In this document: positions 31,652-42,860 of the stretch, piece by piece
Position numbering within the stretch: position 1 is the first letter of the stretch
How the letters are laid out: each line of letters opens with the position of its first letter
NCBI GenBank assembly: GCA_011033025.1
Contig: WFMF01000048.1
Coordinates: forward strand, 186,001 to 250,000
From: Beroe forskalii
Taxonomy: Eukaryota > Ctenophora > Nuda > Beroida > Beroidae
Length of the DNA: 64,000 bases
Reading direction: 5' to 3'
Translations under genes and position numbers: made by a program
Notes under the pieces: model-generated
Told to the model about the DNA's origin: nothing
Seen by the model: the letters and a program-made list of their open reading frames with translations, nothing else
The model's database searches: none

Positions 31652-33329
31652 GTTTTTGAACATTGACCAGTCCATTGAGCTCTAGATTTAACATTTTCTC
31701 TATTTTGTTTATCAACAATCAACATTCGACGATTCATGTACCCACGTTCTACTTAAGTATTCATTTTTCGAGTTTGACATCCCACAACTTATAGTTACGT
31801 TTGATTCTTGATAGTTTTGATGATTTATTAAAGTTAAAATGTATTCAGATTCCACAAGACAGTAAAAGTAGGTACACCTGCACCATAAAATTTCGAACGT
31901 TTTTCCTATGCTCACTGTTAATCCGCGGATCTGCGGTTGCGCGCATTCTCAGCGCGCAAATAGTGAACGTTTCGTTCTGCATCAAGTCAACGCAGCAAAC
32001 AATTTCATAGATGTCCGATTCCCGAATGTTATTTTTTGCAAATCGCTTACGATGGCTGAGTTGCAATTTATCCAGCATGCAATTATTGTTCAAATTAGCT
32101 AGGCAAAAGCTCCTCAGTCTTTGATTACAATTGAGCACCTTTTCTTTGAAACAGTTAACAGCTCTTTATTAAGTGATAAAATTGCAAGGAATAATCAAAT
32201 AAATTTTAATGGGGCTGGCAAGTTGGATACACAGACTCACCCCATCTCGCCAGTTGCCAGCCCCATTGAATAAATTTGATCAAAACCGGTAAGGATGTCA
32301 ATTTATTTAATCCATAGTCCATAAGTGTTACCATGATGCTAATTGGTGCATGTCTTTTGTCATTTTCACGGCAACACTCGTCTAAATACAGTTCTCCTGC
32401 TATGTTCTTATCTCAAGAAACTTGTCTTGTCTAACAGTAACATCAGTCGATTTTGACCCCTATTCGGGCTATTTGCTCTGACAACATTTAGCTATTAACA
32501 CAGCGTAGCACTGATTCCAGTTCATCCTGATTACCTCATCATATGAGATTGAGATGAATCTATAAAGGAGGTTGTTTCACTGTAGTTTACGGTTCACTCT
32601 TGACACCAGTCTGCGATCAACAATTGACCTCAGTGTACGGTCCAAACTAGGCACCAGTCTAAATTTCACACTTGAAACCAATCTACGTTCTACCATTGAT
32701 ACCACTCTACGTTCCACCATTGATACCACTCTACGTTCCACACTTGACACCAGTTTAACTTTAAGTTCCACATTTTACTCCAATCTACGTTCTGTACTTT
32801 TCTACAAATCTACGTAATTCCAAATTAAATAGATACTGCAGTTTACGTTGCACACTTAACTCCAATTTACATTCCACGCTTCACATTTTACAGCAGTCTA
32901 CGATCTACATTTTCCAGCAGTCTACGTTCCACATTTTACAGCAGTCTATGTTCCACAGCTGGCTACATCTACACTTTACTCCAATCTACGTTCCACTTAC
33001 CACTTTACCACTGTGGAACGTAGATTGGAGTAAAGTGTGCAACCGGTGTAAAGTGTGAAACGTAAAAGTATGCTGGTGTCAATTTAGTTTCAAGTTGGAA
33101 AATTGACTGAAGTCCAGTGTCAAACGTAGCCTGGAACATATACTGAAGTATAAAAGTGAGGAACGTAGACTGGAGTTAAGTTTGAAACGTAGACTGGAGT
33201 AACTGTAATTGGCAATGGTGGAACGAAGACTGATTTCAAGTTGGGATGAAGACTGGAGTGAAAATATATTGGTGTCAAGTAACATATTGGAACGTTGACA
33301 AGAATTAAGTGTGTAAAGAACTTCTTTCG
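31652..33329. repeat. Right arm of the inverted repeat that encloses CCT3
   Basis: Reverse complement of 24,423-26,057. Its outer end (GAACTTCTTTC) abuts the truncated TTAA element that starts GGGAATCATTGTATG at 33,330. It contains the mirror copies of the degenerate array and of the hairpin. Confidence 0.95.
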
Positions 33330-34045
33330 GGAATCATTGTATGTTTTTATCATCAACCCAACTGTTTGAGCTGCCAGCGTTGCACTTATGCAACATTCAG
33401 CACCACATTCATTGAGGGGAGTCTATAACTACTCAATAAGCACCCATAAAACATCGCAGCATTCAAATTATTGAAAATAAAGGAAAAATTAACACCAGTG
33501 CCAGTGTTGCGATAATGCAACATTTTCTCATTTGTCCCTTTTAATTGATCCATTGACACTAAATTACAAAAATTACAAAAAGTACAAAAAGTTCAGAAGT
33601 GTCAAAAAAGCACAAATCTGTGCCAAAACGACAATTTTGTAGTTCCCATAAAGTGTGTTCATGCCGGTGTTGCGTTTTTGCTACAGCTTCATAACATCGT
33701 TTATATCAGAGCTACATAAGGAGTTAGAATCCCAATTTTTTTACAAGATGTCCATGAATTATTCCTCTCCAAGATAGAGTTCAATACAAATGCATCAAAT
33801 CGGGGGAAAGTACTTCAAATTGCCACCAATTAAAACCACTTGGAAACGGTGAAAAAACCGCATGCATCCATGCATAAATCATGCATTTAGAGGTTCTTGT
33901 ATTTCCTAAACTGATTGGAACTGGTTAGATTAGTCTTTTATGAAGCAAGTAATCCCAAAATGGGTATTCTAGGCTTGATGGGCTTCCCACAATATGCAGT
34001 TAAAGTAAGGTTGCGTTTTCGCTACACCGGGCACTAATGGGTTAA
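33330..34045. mobile_element. Truncated piggyBac-like TTAA element (in copy A)
   Basis: Right terminal GGGCACTAATGGGTTAA is present. The left part, including the 38-bp array seen in the complete copy at 55,465-57,537, is missing and replaced by the CCT3-flanking arm. Confidence 0.75.
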
Positions 34046-35510
34046 TCAAATCTTCATTTGAACTGGATAATAGCTGGGACAAGATTGTCCCCAGAATTCC
34101 GTTAATGGGTAGAAAGTTTGGGTCATTCAATGAGAAAATGTTTATATCTCAGGACTCAGATCATCACTCACTTCAAAATGCTTAACTCTTCTCGGCCCAT
34201 AGACTTCATCGCCTTCGTGCTTTCTATGTTGTTTCATGTTGTCCTTTTATCTGTCTGTTCCACACAACATCAGCAGCTGGTATTTTCTGAACGAAAAAAA
34301 ACAATTATCACCCAATGCTTTAAGTACGTATCTGATCATTACCAAAAATTTTGAAACGTACGCTATACACCACTATATCAAAATTTATCTTATTCCGGTC
34401 ATTTGTATATTGTACAAACGTACAACTTTATTTGAATCTGAAATATCACCATTATTATATGAAAATTTACTGTAAAACTCTCGCCATTCCAGATTTTTGT
34501 TAATGTCCATGGTCTGATGACGCGATGAGGTAATTCAACTATCCAAACAAATTTTCGGATCAATAAACATAAATAATATGATTTCTAATTACTATCATTT
34601 TTCAGTACTTAAGCCAACATTTAATAGCTAAATTATTTTACTAAACAATTTCAAGCTATAAACTCCCACCTGCTACGTCACAACATGTTCTTAAATGTGT
34701 CATTTTCAGCAATTCTGTCCAGATATGCAAACTAAAAATATGCGGAATCTTTATGGTTCATATGAACGTCAAAGAGTTATTCCAAGCACGGTTGAAAAAC
34801 TTGAAATGATCAGTTGGCTTTGAAACCCTTGGCGATATACACTATGGGGTTTTGATAAGAACGTACGCTCATTAATTATTAAAAATTTCCACCGTTTCTT
34901 TGGATCTGAAAATTTCATGGTCTTATTGGTCTTATTTGTTGTCATGTAAGTTGGAAATCAACTCACCTCATTTGAGTTATCTGCCGATCAATGGGAAGAT
35001 CCATTATATTATCGATTTCCATCCTTCATAGAGGCGTTGATTCAATTCATAAAAAGACTCACCCGTATCTAGTTCTTGAGATTCTTTATATTTCAGAAGA
35101 AGACGACTTTGTCATGCTCCATGGTGAGATGGTTATGGTTACGCAGCGGCCATGGCCACGGGTATAAATACTTCTGAAAAGGCAACCATGATGTTACTGC
35201 AAATTGACAAAACGAAAAATGTTCGATTCCATAAAAAGAACTGCTGTGTAACAATGATTTTAGCGAGAAGAATTATGATGTGATTAAGTTAATAGACCGG
35301 CTTATCTATGGTACAAGAAATGTCAAAGAGTGTGGTACAGGGGTTTACACAACGCTGCCAGCACCGATCAGACATCGCTGGAGCAGTTTTGAAACCCTTG
35401 GCTTGTTATAAAATCAAAACTTGATATCATCGACTGGAATATATACACATTCCTTTTTTGGGAACGCCTTCTTAGGCTCTTTTATTCTTATACTCTTTTG
35501 GCACAGCATT

Positions 35511-35724
35511 CTAGGGGGGGGATGTCACTGTCCCAAATGTCCTTGTCCCAATTCACTTTTCTCTGTCCCAATTGTCCCATTTTATCCGTCCCAATTGTCC
35601 CATTTGTCCCAAATGTCTCATTTGTCACAAATGTCTCATTTGTCCCAAATGTCCCATTTGTCCCTGTCCCAATCCACTTTTTTTGAGTTAGGGACATTTG
35701 GGACAGTGGCACCCCCCTCTAGGG
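35511..35724. mobile_element. MITE made of TGTCCC repeats (copy A)
   Basis: The ends CTAGGGGGG...CACTGTCCCAAATGTCC and GGACATTTGGGACAGTG...CCCCCCTCTAGGG are inverted copies of about 30 bp. The interior is a string of 10-14 bp units such as CATTTGTCCCAAATGTC. Copies with different unit numbers are at 48,407-48,602 and 58,503-58,705. Confidence 0.8.
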
Positions 35725-37838
35725 TCCTTTTCGATTTTCTATATCCTCTGGGGCCTAAAAGGGCGTTCCCATCCTCTTCCAAAAATATCGAATTCAACCC
35801 ACACCGGGCGACAGTCTGGGTAGCTTAGCAGGGCCAAGGGTGGTCCACTTCAAGCATATCAAAGATTCTGTATCATACTTCTTCCTATATTGACCAGTTA
35901 ATTCTCAATAGTCAAAATTCAAATAAGTCATTACCTTCTTACTTTTTAGGCCCCTGCTCATCATTAACAATACGATCTTCTGTCACTCCACTCAGTCATT
36001 CAACGAGTCCTCTGTTGTCGTTCACGTGTTAAACTGAGATTTATCCATGCTAAAAATTTATTGTTATAATGATAAGTTAGGAACGGAATTAAAACGGACT
36101 AGAAAAGTAGAAATGTCATAAGTTACAGAAATTCCGGGGTAATCAAGTGAGCAGGGGTTAGAGAGGTGACAAGGAGCCATCAATGTGAGCAGGCTCAAGA
36201 CGTGAGAAGGGGGCAAAATATAATACCATGGTTTATAGCTGTGAGGCGTAGATGTGGTCAGCCGAACAGGGATAATAGAGTCAGATATGGGTTTGGTTAA
36301 AAGCTGTGTGCAGAGGCCAAGGGTCGTGAAAGTACGTTCGAGAGGAAACATAATATTTAACCTCAGCTATTCGATAATTTTTAGATGAAGGCAATTTGTA
36401 TATGAAACTGTAGTTGTATTAAAACACAGATATTTCTAGTAACAAGTTCAACCTAAAATCGTCGGTGGGAATGCAGCATGCCTACTTCTAAAGCAAATTT
36501 ATTATCCCTGTTGCCGGGAACATCGAGGAGAACAACTTAAACTGAATGCTGTGCATTTTGTGACCATGTTGCATCAATTTCAACTAGAAAGGAACTTTTA
36601 ATATTAAGCACGTCAACGAAATTGACTGGAAATTGCAAACAGGTATGGTTTATATCAAACAATTATTCTGAGTCCAGTATCCACAGCTTTAAAGGATTGA
36701 AAACACGGAGCAAATGTATGTGCCTAACTGGATAAGCAAGGAAAGGAAACTTGGAAAGGGAAATAAAACTGCATAATCAAATAATTCATAATCATATACC
36801 TCCATGAGTAAAACAAAATACTGGAATCAGCTATACATAGTACCTACAGTCATTGAAAACTCAAACAAATACACAAAGTTGTCACAAGTTCTCGAATCTC
36901 GATGTCATCCTAAAGGCTAGAGCTAATTAAGGTAAATGCGAGGAGTCGATGTTATCAATTAATTAGTCAATGCAACCATAAAACCACATTATGTTGTAGT
37001 CTACGTTTCAATATGAGACAGTCTTGATTAGCTCATCGAAAAGTGTCAAATCCTCAGCACCAGTGCCAAGGCATTACGTAGTCGAGAATATAAATTAGGT
37101 ATTAGTTGTAACCAAAACATTGCCCTGAAAGGCAGCAAATATGAGAAAATTTCGCTGGTCAGGAAACAGAATAAATAAAGACTGGAATAACAGATAAACA
37201 ATTAAGTGAATTCATAAGGATTGTCCAGTTTAAAATCAACGTAAAGGAATACAATTATAATCATGATGTCAAGGCCTGGACGCCTGGTACACGAGCTGAC
37301 TCGTGACACGTCAATGATACAGCACACAAGAGAAATGCAGCAATGTTGCATTGCTTCACTTCAAAAGGAAGATTTGGCTAGCGCTCGATTTTATAACTGT
37401 GTGATCCATATGAAATTGCGCGGCTCCAAATGAAAATTTTGATTTTGAAAATCAACTTTAAAAAATAAAAATGAGTATCATTGATTATATGTTATTTTGG
37501 CCAGAAATTGCAAAAAACAATTTTATCACGAAATTGGTGGATACAGCATCCATGCGTAGCTAAATGCTGCGCGTCGCGCGCGGCCGCTGGCCGCAAATTA
37601 CGACCGCCGAATAGCGCATTGGTATGAATTGCGCGCGAAACCTGTGGGTAAGCTAATACGCCGTCGATAATAGTGTTGCTGCGTAATTTCTACATGCCTT
37701 CGAACGTGCCCTGTTCGTGCTGCGCGCGTCAAATATTGGCGCGCACAGCACGTACGCTCACATTTGCCTCTGAATCCATAGGTGTGTGTCCCGTAGGGAA
37801 GCGCCGCGCGCGTACACACACCTATGCGGGCTTAGGAA

Positions 37839-38000
37839 CATATAACTCTGGGCTCTTCATTATCTATGATAATGACGTCAGTCAGAAAAATATAGTTAAG
37901 CGCACCTAGCGCTTTAAGGAATTGGGTTAGGGTCACGATTGGGGTTAGGGTTAGGATTAAGGTTAGGGTTTTGGTTAGGGTCATGGTTAGGTTTAGGGGC
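37839..38000. mobile_element. Truncated TTAGGG-bearing MITE
   Basis: Starts inside the left TIR (CATATAACTCTGGGCTC), includes TATGATAATGACGTCAGTC and a run of degenerate TTAGGG units, and stops where the complete MITE at 38,003 begins. Confidence 0.75.
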
Positions 38001-38002
38001 TA

Positions 38003-38230
38003 GTGTCCCATATAACTCCTGGCTCTTCATTATCTATGATAATGACGTCAGTCAGAAAAATATAGTTAAGCGCACCTAGCGCTTTAAGGACTAGGGTTAG
38101 GGTCAGGATTTGTTAGGGTTAGGGTTAGGATTAAGGCTAGGGTTTTGGTTAGGGTCATGGTTAGGTTTAGGATACAGAAAAATTGACCTTTAGGTCTGTG
38201 ACGTCACTCAGCCGGAGTTATATGGGACAC
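38003..38230. mobile_element. MITE with CRE palindromes at both ends and telomere-like interior (copy 1)
   Basis: Terminal inverted repeats GTGTCCCATATAACTC ... GAGTTATATGGGACAC. Each subterminal region has TGACGTCA. The interior has degenerate GGTTAGGGT units. The copy at 60,569-60,808 has the same structure and is inserted in a site that is intact in copies A and B of the 4-kb block. Confidence 0.85.
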
Positions 38231-38740
38231 ATACCGCGCTTGCTTTTTCATTTTGCGCCGCGGACGCGTGGACGTCTTCGTAAAAGTGTGTTGTGCGCGT
38301 TTTTCATTTGCCGTACGTTGTACGGCCCGCTGACGCCAGCCGCGAAGCTGAGAATCAGCGCCGCGGCCGCGCGCGCGGCGCTGATTCTCGAGAGGGTCTG
38401 TCAACGTCAGACAAGTTTTTCATTTGATCAGTCCATTTGATCGACGCGGAACGATAAAACCACCTGACGAGTGACGGTTGCTCAGTGCTTAACGAGGACA
38501 CAGTGTTCCTATAAGCCCGCATAGGTGTGTGTACACGCTAAATACGTTTGCGCGTGCGTTGCGCGGCACTTGCCCTAACCAGGGCCCTGGTTACGCGCAC
38601 GGAGTGCGCGGCGCGGCAAGCGACACCCCTGGTTAGGGGAAGCGCGGCACGCTTCCTCAGAGTGAGCGTCAGATTTCGTAGGATGTCACCCTACCCTCTC
38701 GCGCGCGGCGCAACGTTCCACATTTGGACGTGACAGGCAA

Positions 38741-38797
38741 CGTCCGTCGATGTCATTGGCGGTTGGAAAAGAAGTAAAACCTTCAAAATAAAACACC
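38741..38797. repeat. SINE/LINE 3'-tail fragment
   Basis: TCATTGGC, then GTTGGAA and AGAAGTAAAACCTTCAAAAT, match the 3' part of the SINE at 10,985-11,349 (read on its sense strand). Confidence 0.6.
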
Positions 38798-39440
38798 TTT
38801 GCCGGCTCAGAAAGGTTTTTACTTGCAATTGCCTGGAGTTGGCGTCATTTAAATAGTGCTGTCTTCAAATTATTTAATTCATTGCCCCAAACACCAAAAA
38901 TTTGCTAAAATGAGTTGAGGTAACATAACTGGATAATGATATCATTACAACCATTCTTGAATTAATCTATTATCTGTATCTATCTGATTTTTTTGAATTA
39001 AAAAGAAATATTTCTTCAAGACATCAATCTGATGAATCCCAGTCTTAGATGCCTAATGCGAAAGGTAGTCTCTCCCTCAAATATTAATATGAATAGTAGA
39101 ATTGGGTAGCGTTATACCTTCATCATTCTTTTGTGCGTGTTTTTGCTTGTAAGTTGTGGAGATGGATGTGGAGAAAACTTTGAAAACTTTGTTTGTTGAA
39201 CTTCTTCTTTGTAGAACTTACTCCATGTTCTGAGCCCTTATTTTTGCGGCATAAGCCCCTCTTCAGAGAAGACTTTTCTACACGGAAAAGGCAACAACAA
39301 ACAAGGGACACGTAACATGTGGTAATGTAGAACAAATACAGTCATCTTTGTGTGGAAACGAAGGATGAAGTTTAGTAGCTAATTTTATAGAATGAATCGT
39401 GTTATTTATTAGTAAAATTGTTATATTATATTATTAAGTT
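38798..39440. other. Gene-free AT-rich spacer
   Basis: No gene or repeat family recognised. A 70-codon minus ORF at 39,123-39,335 is unsupported. Confidence 0.5.
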
Positions 39441-39630
39441 TGTTGAACTTGATTGCTCATAGCATTGACTGAGGGGGCCCCCATAGTGAAACACAAAAAT
39501 GCAATAATGGATTCAAATCAGATATACTTTACACCACTGATTTACTGCCAGTTTCGATAATACAACATTGAAAATGATTATATTATCTCTCGTTTTCAGA
39601 AAATTCCATATGGTGAAAAGCACCTTCCTC
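39441..39630. repeat. Left terminal inverted repeat of a ~6.5-kb element
   Basis: Pairs with 45,814-46,003 (inverted): TGTTGAACTTGATTGCT, AGCATTGACTGAGGGGG and CACCTTCCT are shared. The repeat is followed after 25 bases by the N gap. Confidence 0.8.
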
Positions 39631-39655
39631 AAATTTGATTGTAATAAGTAGTGTT

Positions 39656-39755
39656 NNNNNNNNNNNNNNNNNNNNNNNNNNNNNNNNNNNNNNNNNNNNN
39701 NNNNNNNNNNNNNNNNNNNNNNNNNNNNNNNNNNNNNNNNNNNNNNNNNNNNNNN
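39656..39755. other. Assembly gap (100 N)
   Basis: 100 N placed between the left TIR and the first copy of a 3-kb tandem duplication. This is exactly where a collapse or misjoin would be expected. Confidence 0.99.
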
Positions 39756-41331
39756 GGAATTGACAGGCTCATTTTATATCACCTAGTACAAATAAAATTA
39801 TAAGCCTGCTGGATAACGAGTGAAGGGTAAATTGACAATCTTATCACCATCAAAATTTTTAAAACTAAAATATAAATGTACATCATCATCGTGTAAGGTA
39901 AATCCAACAAATAAATTCAAAAGAACGGCGATCAAATTTAAAGTTGAGGTCTAAATAGCACGGATGGAGCAAACATAGATCACGCCGACGATTAAGTTGC
40001 ATGGTATTCTGGACTCAAATGTCTATGAAAGTTTAGTACTGTCGAATCAAAAGAAAGCTTGCCTACTACCAAGCATTTGATAAACAACTGATACAAGAGC
40101 TCAAATCACATACTATGAAAACTGCCATTTCGACGATTAATCAGAAATAAACCAGGACACAAAAAAACATGGTAACACAATGGATGGAGTAATCAACCGC
40201 GTTTAGTGGCACCACTTATATACCATAGTGTTCGCTTATCTCTATTTTACCTTGTGTTACCGTATATACCGTTTTATATACCGTAGGTAAAATGTGCGAA
40301 AATAACCAGATTGAAGCGAACGTGATGGAAAGTGGAGGCGAAGATAAACTACGGTTACTTGTTTCAATTATCTCCTTCTCTGCTATTGGTTCAGCGCAGT
40401 CACGTGGCAAGCGCGTGACCACTGACTTCAATGAAAATTCGTTAGAGGCACACAAGTCTATGATCGAAAACATACGGTGGAGTTTACAAACAGAGATAAG
40501 GAATTTATATACGGTTGGGTGTTTCATTGCACTGTCACTCATATTTTCACTATCTTTTGATTGTACTTCCCGACTCTTTATAGTGTGTATAACTATTTGA
40601 GTGTTTGAAGCGTTGCCGTTTCGACAATAATGTTTATGAAATGTGCATAAATTGTGTTTTATGTCTTTGTAGAACACGAATTTTAACTGTTTAATGAATA
40701 GAGTTTTCTACCTGAACGCTAAATTTACCATTTCAAAAGCTTATCTACGGTTTGAGATTCATGAAACCGTTTTTTATGCTATTTTACGTTAATTTGTATC
40801 GGTAATCCATAAGTAATCCAAAAAATCCTGGCACTACCCGTCGGCTCAGAATTTTGAGAATATGCTCACTTTATAAATAACTTCGTTTTGAGTCTGAGCC
40901 GCTCGTAATCCAGTGTTATCCGATGATCCGAGACTCATAAGTCAGCGATCCGAGACTCAGATCAGTGATCCAAAAATTTTGAGCGTGAGCCATGATTCTA
41001 AGCCAGTAATCCAGGAACCGTGAGCCACTGATCCGAAAAAATGAAGCCAAAATTGATTGTAAGTCAAAGCTCACGAGTCAGACTCACGGCCGTCTCGAGA
41101 CTTACAGATTGCCTGTTTATGAATAAGAAACCCGTATTTTGGCTTAGAAGTGAGTATATACTCACGGATTTCTTTATGAATAACCCCCTAATGATATTAA
41201 ACTTGCTAGTATAAGCAATATATTTTTGCTACAGATAACTCCAAACAGTACTTGGCATGGGTGGCAGCTTCATCATCAAGGACCCTTGCAATGAAAATTA
41301 AACTGAACATTCTTTTAAAATGACCCATATG

Positions 41332-41482
41332 TGTGCAGACTGCTCGATTGAAAAAGGCCTTGATAAAGACACATGAAATTGTGTGCTTTTGACAGAATTT
41401 ATATAGAAAGTTGAAGTGCGCAGAGGAAATTGGTGCATCTTTATCGAGGCCTCTGTCAATCAAGCAGTCTGCACAAATATGC
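41332..41482. repeat. Foldback with ~40-bp arms
   Basis: GTGCAGACTGCTCGATTG ... GGCCTTGATAAAGACAC pairs with GTGCATCTTTATCGAGGCCT ... CAATCAAGCAGTCTGCAC around a ~60-bp loop. The duplicate copy is near 44,420-44,575. Confidence 0.7.
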
Positions 41483-42387
41483 ACACATGTGCATCTGCAC
41501 AGTCTTTCAAGGCAAGATAGCAGCACTTATGCATACTGCAGAGACTTGACTCGTACAAGAACAACAGATCAGTGATCTGTTTGTTCTACTATCACCTTCT
41601 GGACTGACAGCTTATCAGCACTCCAAGCTCTCTCAACAAAATACATAGGAATACATAGGTAGATAGATAGATAGATAGTTGACGGTAGGCTTACTAAAGC
41701 CCCCGTAGTGCCCCCACCACACAGGATTGGAGGACATATTATATGCCGGACCATACCCTTCTGGAAACATTGGCCGACATGGTTCCTAGGTGGCGAGCAG
41801 TAATCATATATAGTACTCCAGTGAGTAAGTCTGTTACAAACCGTCACATCTCACTCACCAAGCATGCACACTAGCACAGTATAATACTGTACATTTTCGA
41901 TTTATCAAGGCCAACAAGAAAGTGGATCAGTTTGTGGGCCTCATAGTCTGGCCTCTCTTTTTATATTTAGATGACATAAAGCTTGACAAAGATTTGAACA
42001 TAAAATCTTACCAAACCTGTTCAATAAGAGAGTTCTCTAAGTGAGGAAACATGTTCTTGAAATCATTCATAGCCGTGGAAAAATTGAGCTTCTTCACTTC
42101 AGCCATTTTCCAGCTAGAAGAAAAAACAGCTGTTATAAACAGCAAAGTATTTTTTTATTGATCTCCACAGTTTACAATGAAACATACACACTCATGGACA
42201 CAAAGATAAATGAAAAAGTGGATCAGCTTGCAGGCCTCAATCAATAGCCTTTACTTGTTATAACTATACCAACACATACATACATACTATACCAACACAT
42301 CCCAATCTAGAGTCAAATTATAAAAAAATATGTAGGCATGGTCAGATGTTTTTCTTTATTCCATAAGGTAGCAGGAATTTGAGGTGC

Positions 42388-42592
42388 GGACAAACCCCCA
42401 CCGGACAAACCCCACCGGACATAACCCCACCTTAGAGCACAAATTGCTGTGAAAGGGCCTTTCGTGCGTAATCCTGTCCCGTAATGTTACGGTTAGGGTT
42501 GGGGCGTATGGTTAACACAAACGTTCCCATCAGCGCGAATTTGTGCTCTAAAGTTAGGGTTATGTCGGGGTTTTTATTCAGGTGGGGTTTTC
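42388..42592. mobile_element. Foldback MITE with GGACAAACCCCACC ends (unit 1, decayed)
   Basis: Counterpart of the cleaner copy at 45,491-45,700. The left side has CCGGACATAACCCCACC and TTAGAGCACAAATT, and the right side has AATTTGTGCTCTAAAGTTA and GTTATGTCGGGG. Confidence 0.75.
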
Positions 42593-42860
42593 TACCATTG
42601 AATTTGATAACCGTTGTTTTTACCTTTTTATTCAGACTACTTTTTGATAATTTATCCATAAATTTAAACAATTTTAAATTTAATTTAACTAATTACATTG
42701 ATCTCAGGAAGGTGCTTATCACCAAATGGAGTTTTCTGAAGATGAAAATAATATATTCATTTTTTAATGTTGTATTCTCAGAACGACGCATAAACCCGAA
42801 CTCACTTGATCATTCGCGGTACGGCTAGTGTCGGCTCACACTAAAAGTAACAATAAACTA

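Larger units (their letters stand above)
33330..37673. repeat. 4-kb repeated block, copy A (direct)
   Basis: Matches 56,830-60,918 (direct) and the reverse complement of 46,395-50,282, differing mainly by small indels. It begins inside a TTAA element (right end TTAA at 34,042-34,045), continues through a TGTCCC-repeat MITE (35,511-35,724), and ends in GC-rich DNA near CGCCGTCGATAATAG. An ORF of 95-96 codons at 36,064-36,351 (minus) is preserved in all three copies, but no domain is recognisable. Preservation may reflect recent duplication only. Confidence 0.93.
37555..38740. other. GC-rich, palindrome-dense segment
   Basis: Strong shift to CG-rich DNA compared with the AT-rich surroundings. 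It holds a near-perfect inverted repeat at about 38,349-38,392 (GAGAATCAGCGCCGC ... CGGCGCTGATTCTC), and a second inverted set with CCTAACCAGGGCCCTGGTTA near 38,573-38,592. The CCCGCATAGGTGTGTGT motif occurs in both orientations (37,783-37,832 and 38,515-38,535, also 46,457). No long ORF looks coding. It also contains the nested MITEs listed below. Confidence 0.65.
39803..42785. repeat. 3-kb tandem duplication, unit 1
   Basis: Direct near-copy of 42,861-45,900 from AAGCCTGCTGGATAAC to the AATGTTGTATTCTC region, with many one-base indels in homopolymers. It holds a degenerate 'GAGCC...GATCC' repeat field (40,850-41,080), a foldback at 41,332-41,482, a short (GATA)n run near 41,660 and the foldback element at 42,388-42,592. 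ORFs of 153, 106 and 102 codons (40,216-40,677 minus, 41,206-41,526 minus, 40,292-40,600 plus) have no recognisable domain, and several are broken in unit 2. Confidence 0.92.

Noticed and set aside
36064..36351. 95-codon ORF kept in all three 4-kb blocks (also 47,777-48,067 and 59,041-59,328)
   Set aside because: The blocks are near-identical throughout, so preservation says nothing about coding. No domain was recognised. An alignment of diverged copies showing few non-synonymous changes would reopen it.
37920..38170. A true telomere or chromosome end
   Set aside because: The TTAGGG-like units are degenerate, few, and contained within short TIR elements present at two interior sites.
40216..40677. 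153-codon minus ORF and the overlapping 102-codon plus ORF in the 3-kb duplication
   Set aside because: Broken by indels in the second unit, opposite strands open over the same bases, and no recognisable domain.
41206..41526. 106-codon Cys/His-containing ORF (second copy at 44,264-44,617)
   Set aside because: It covers a foldback whose arms create the repeated residues, and the C terminus differs by frameshift between units.
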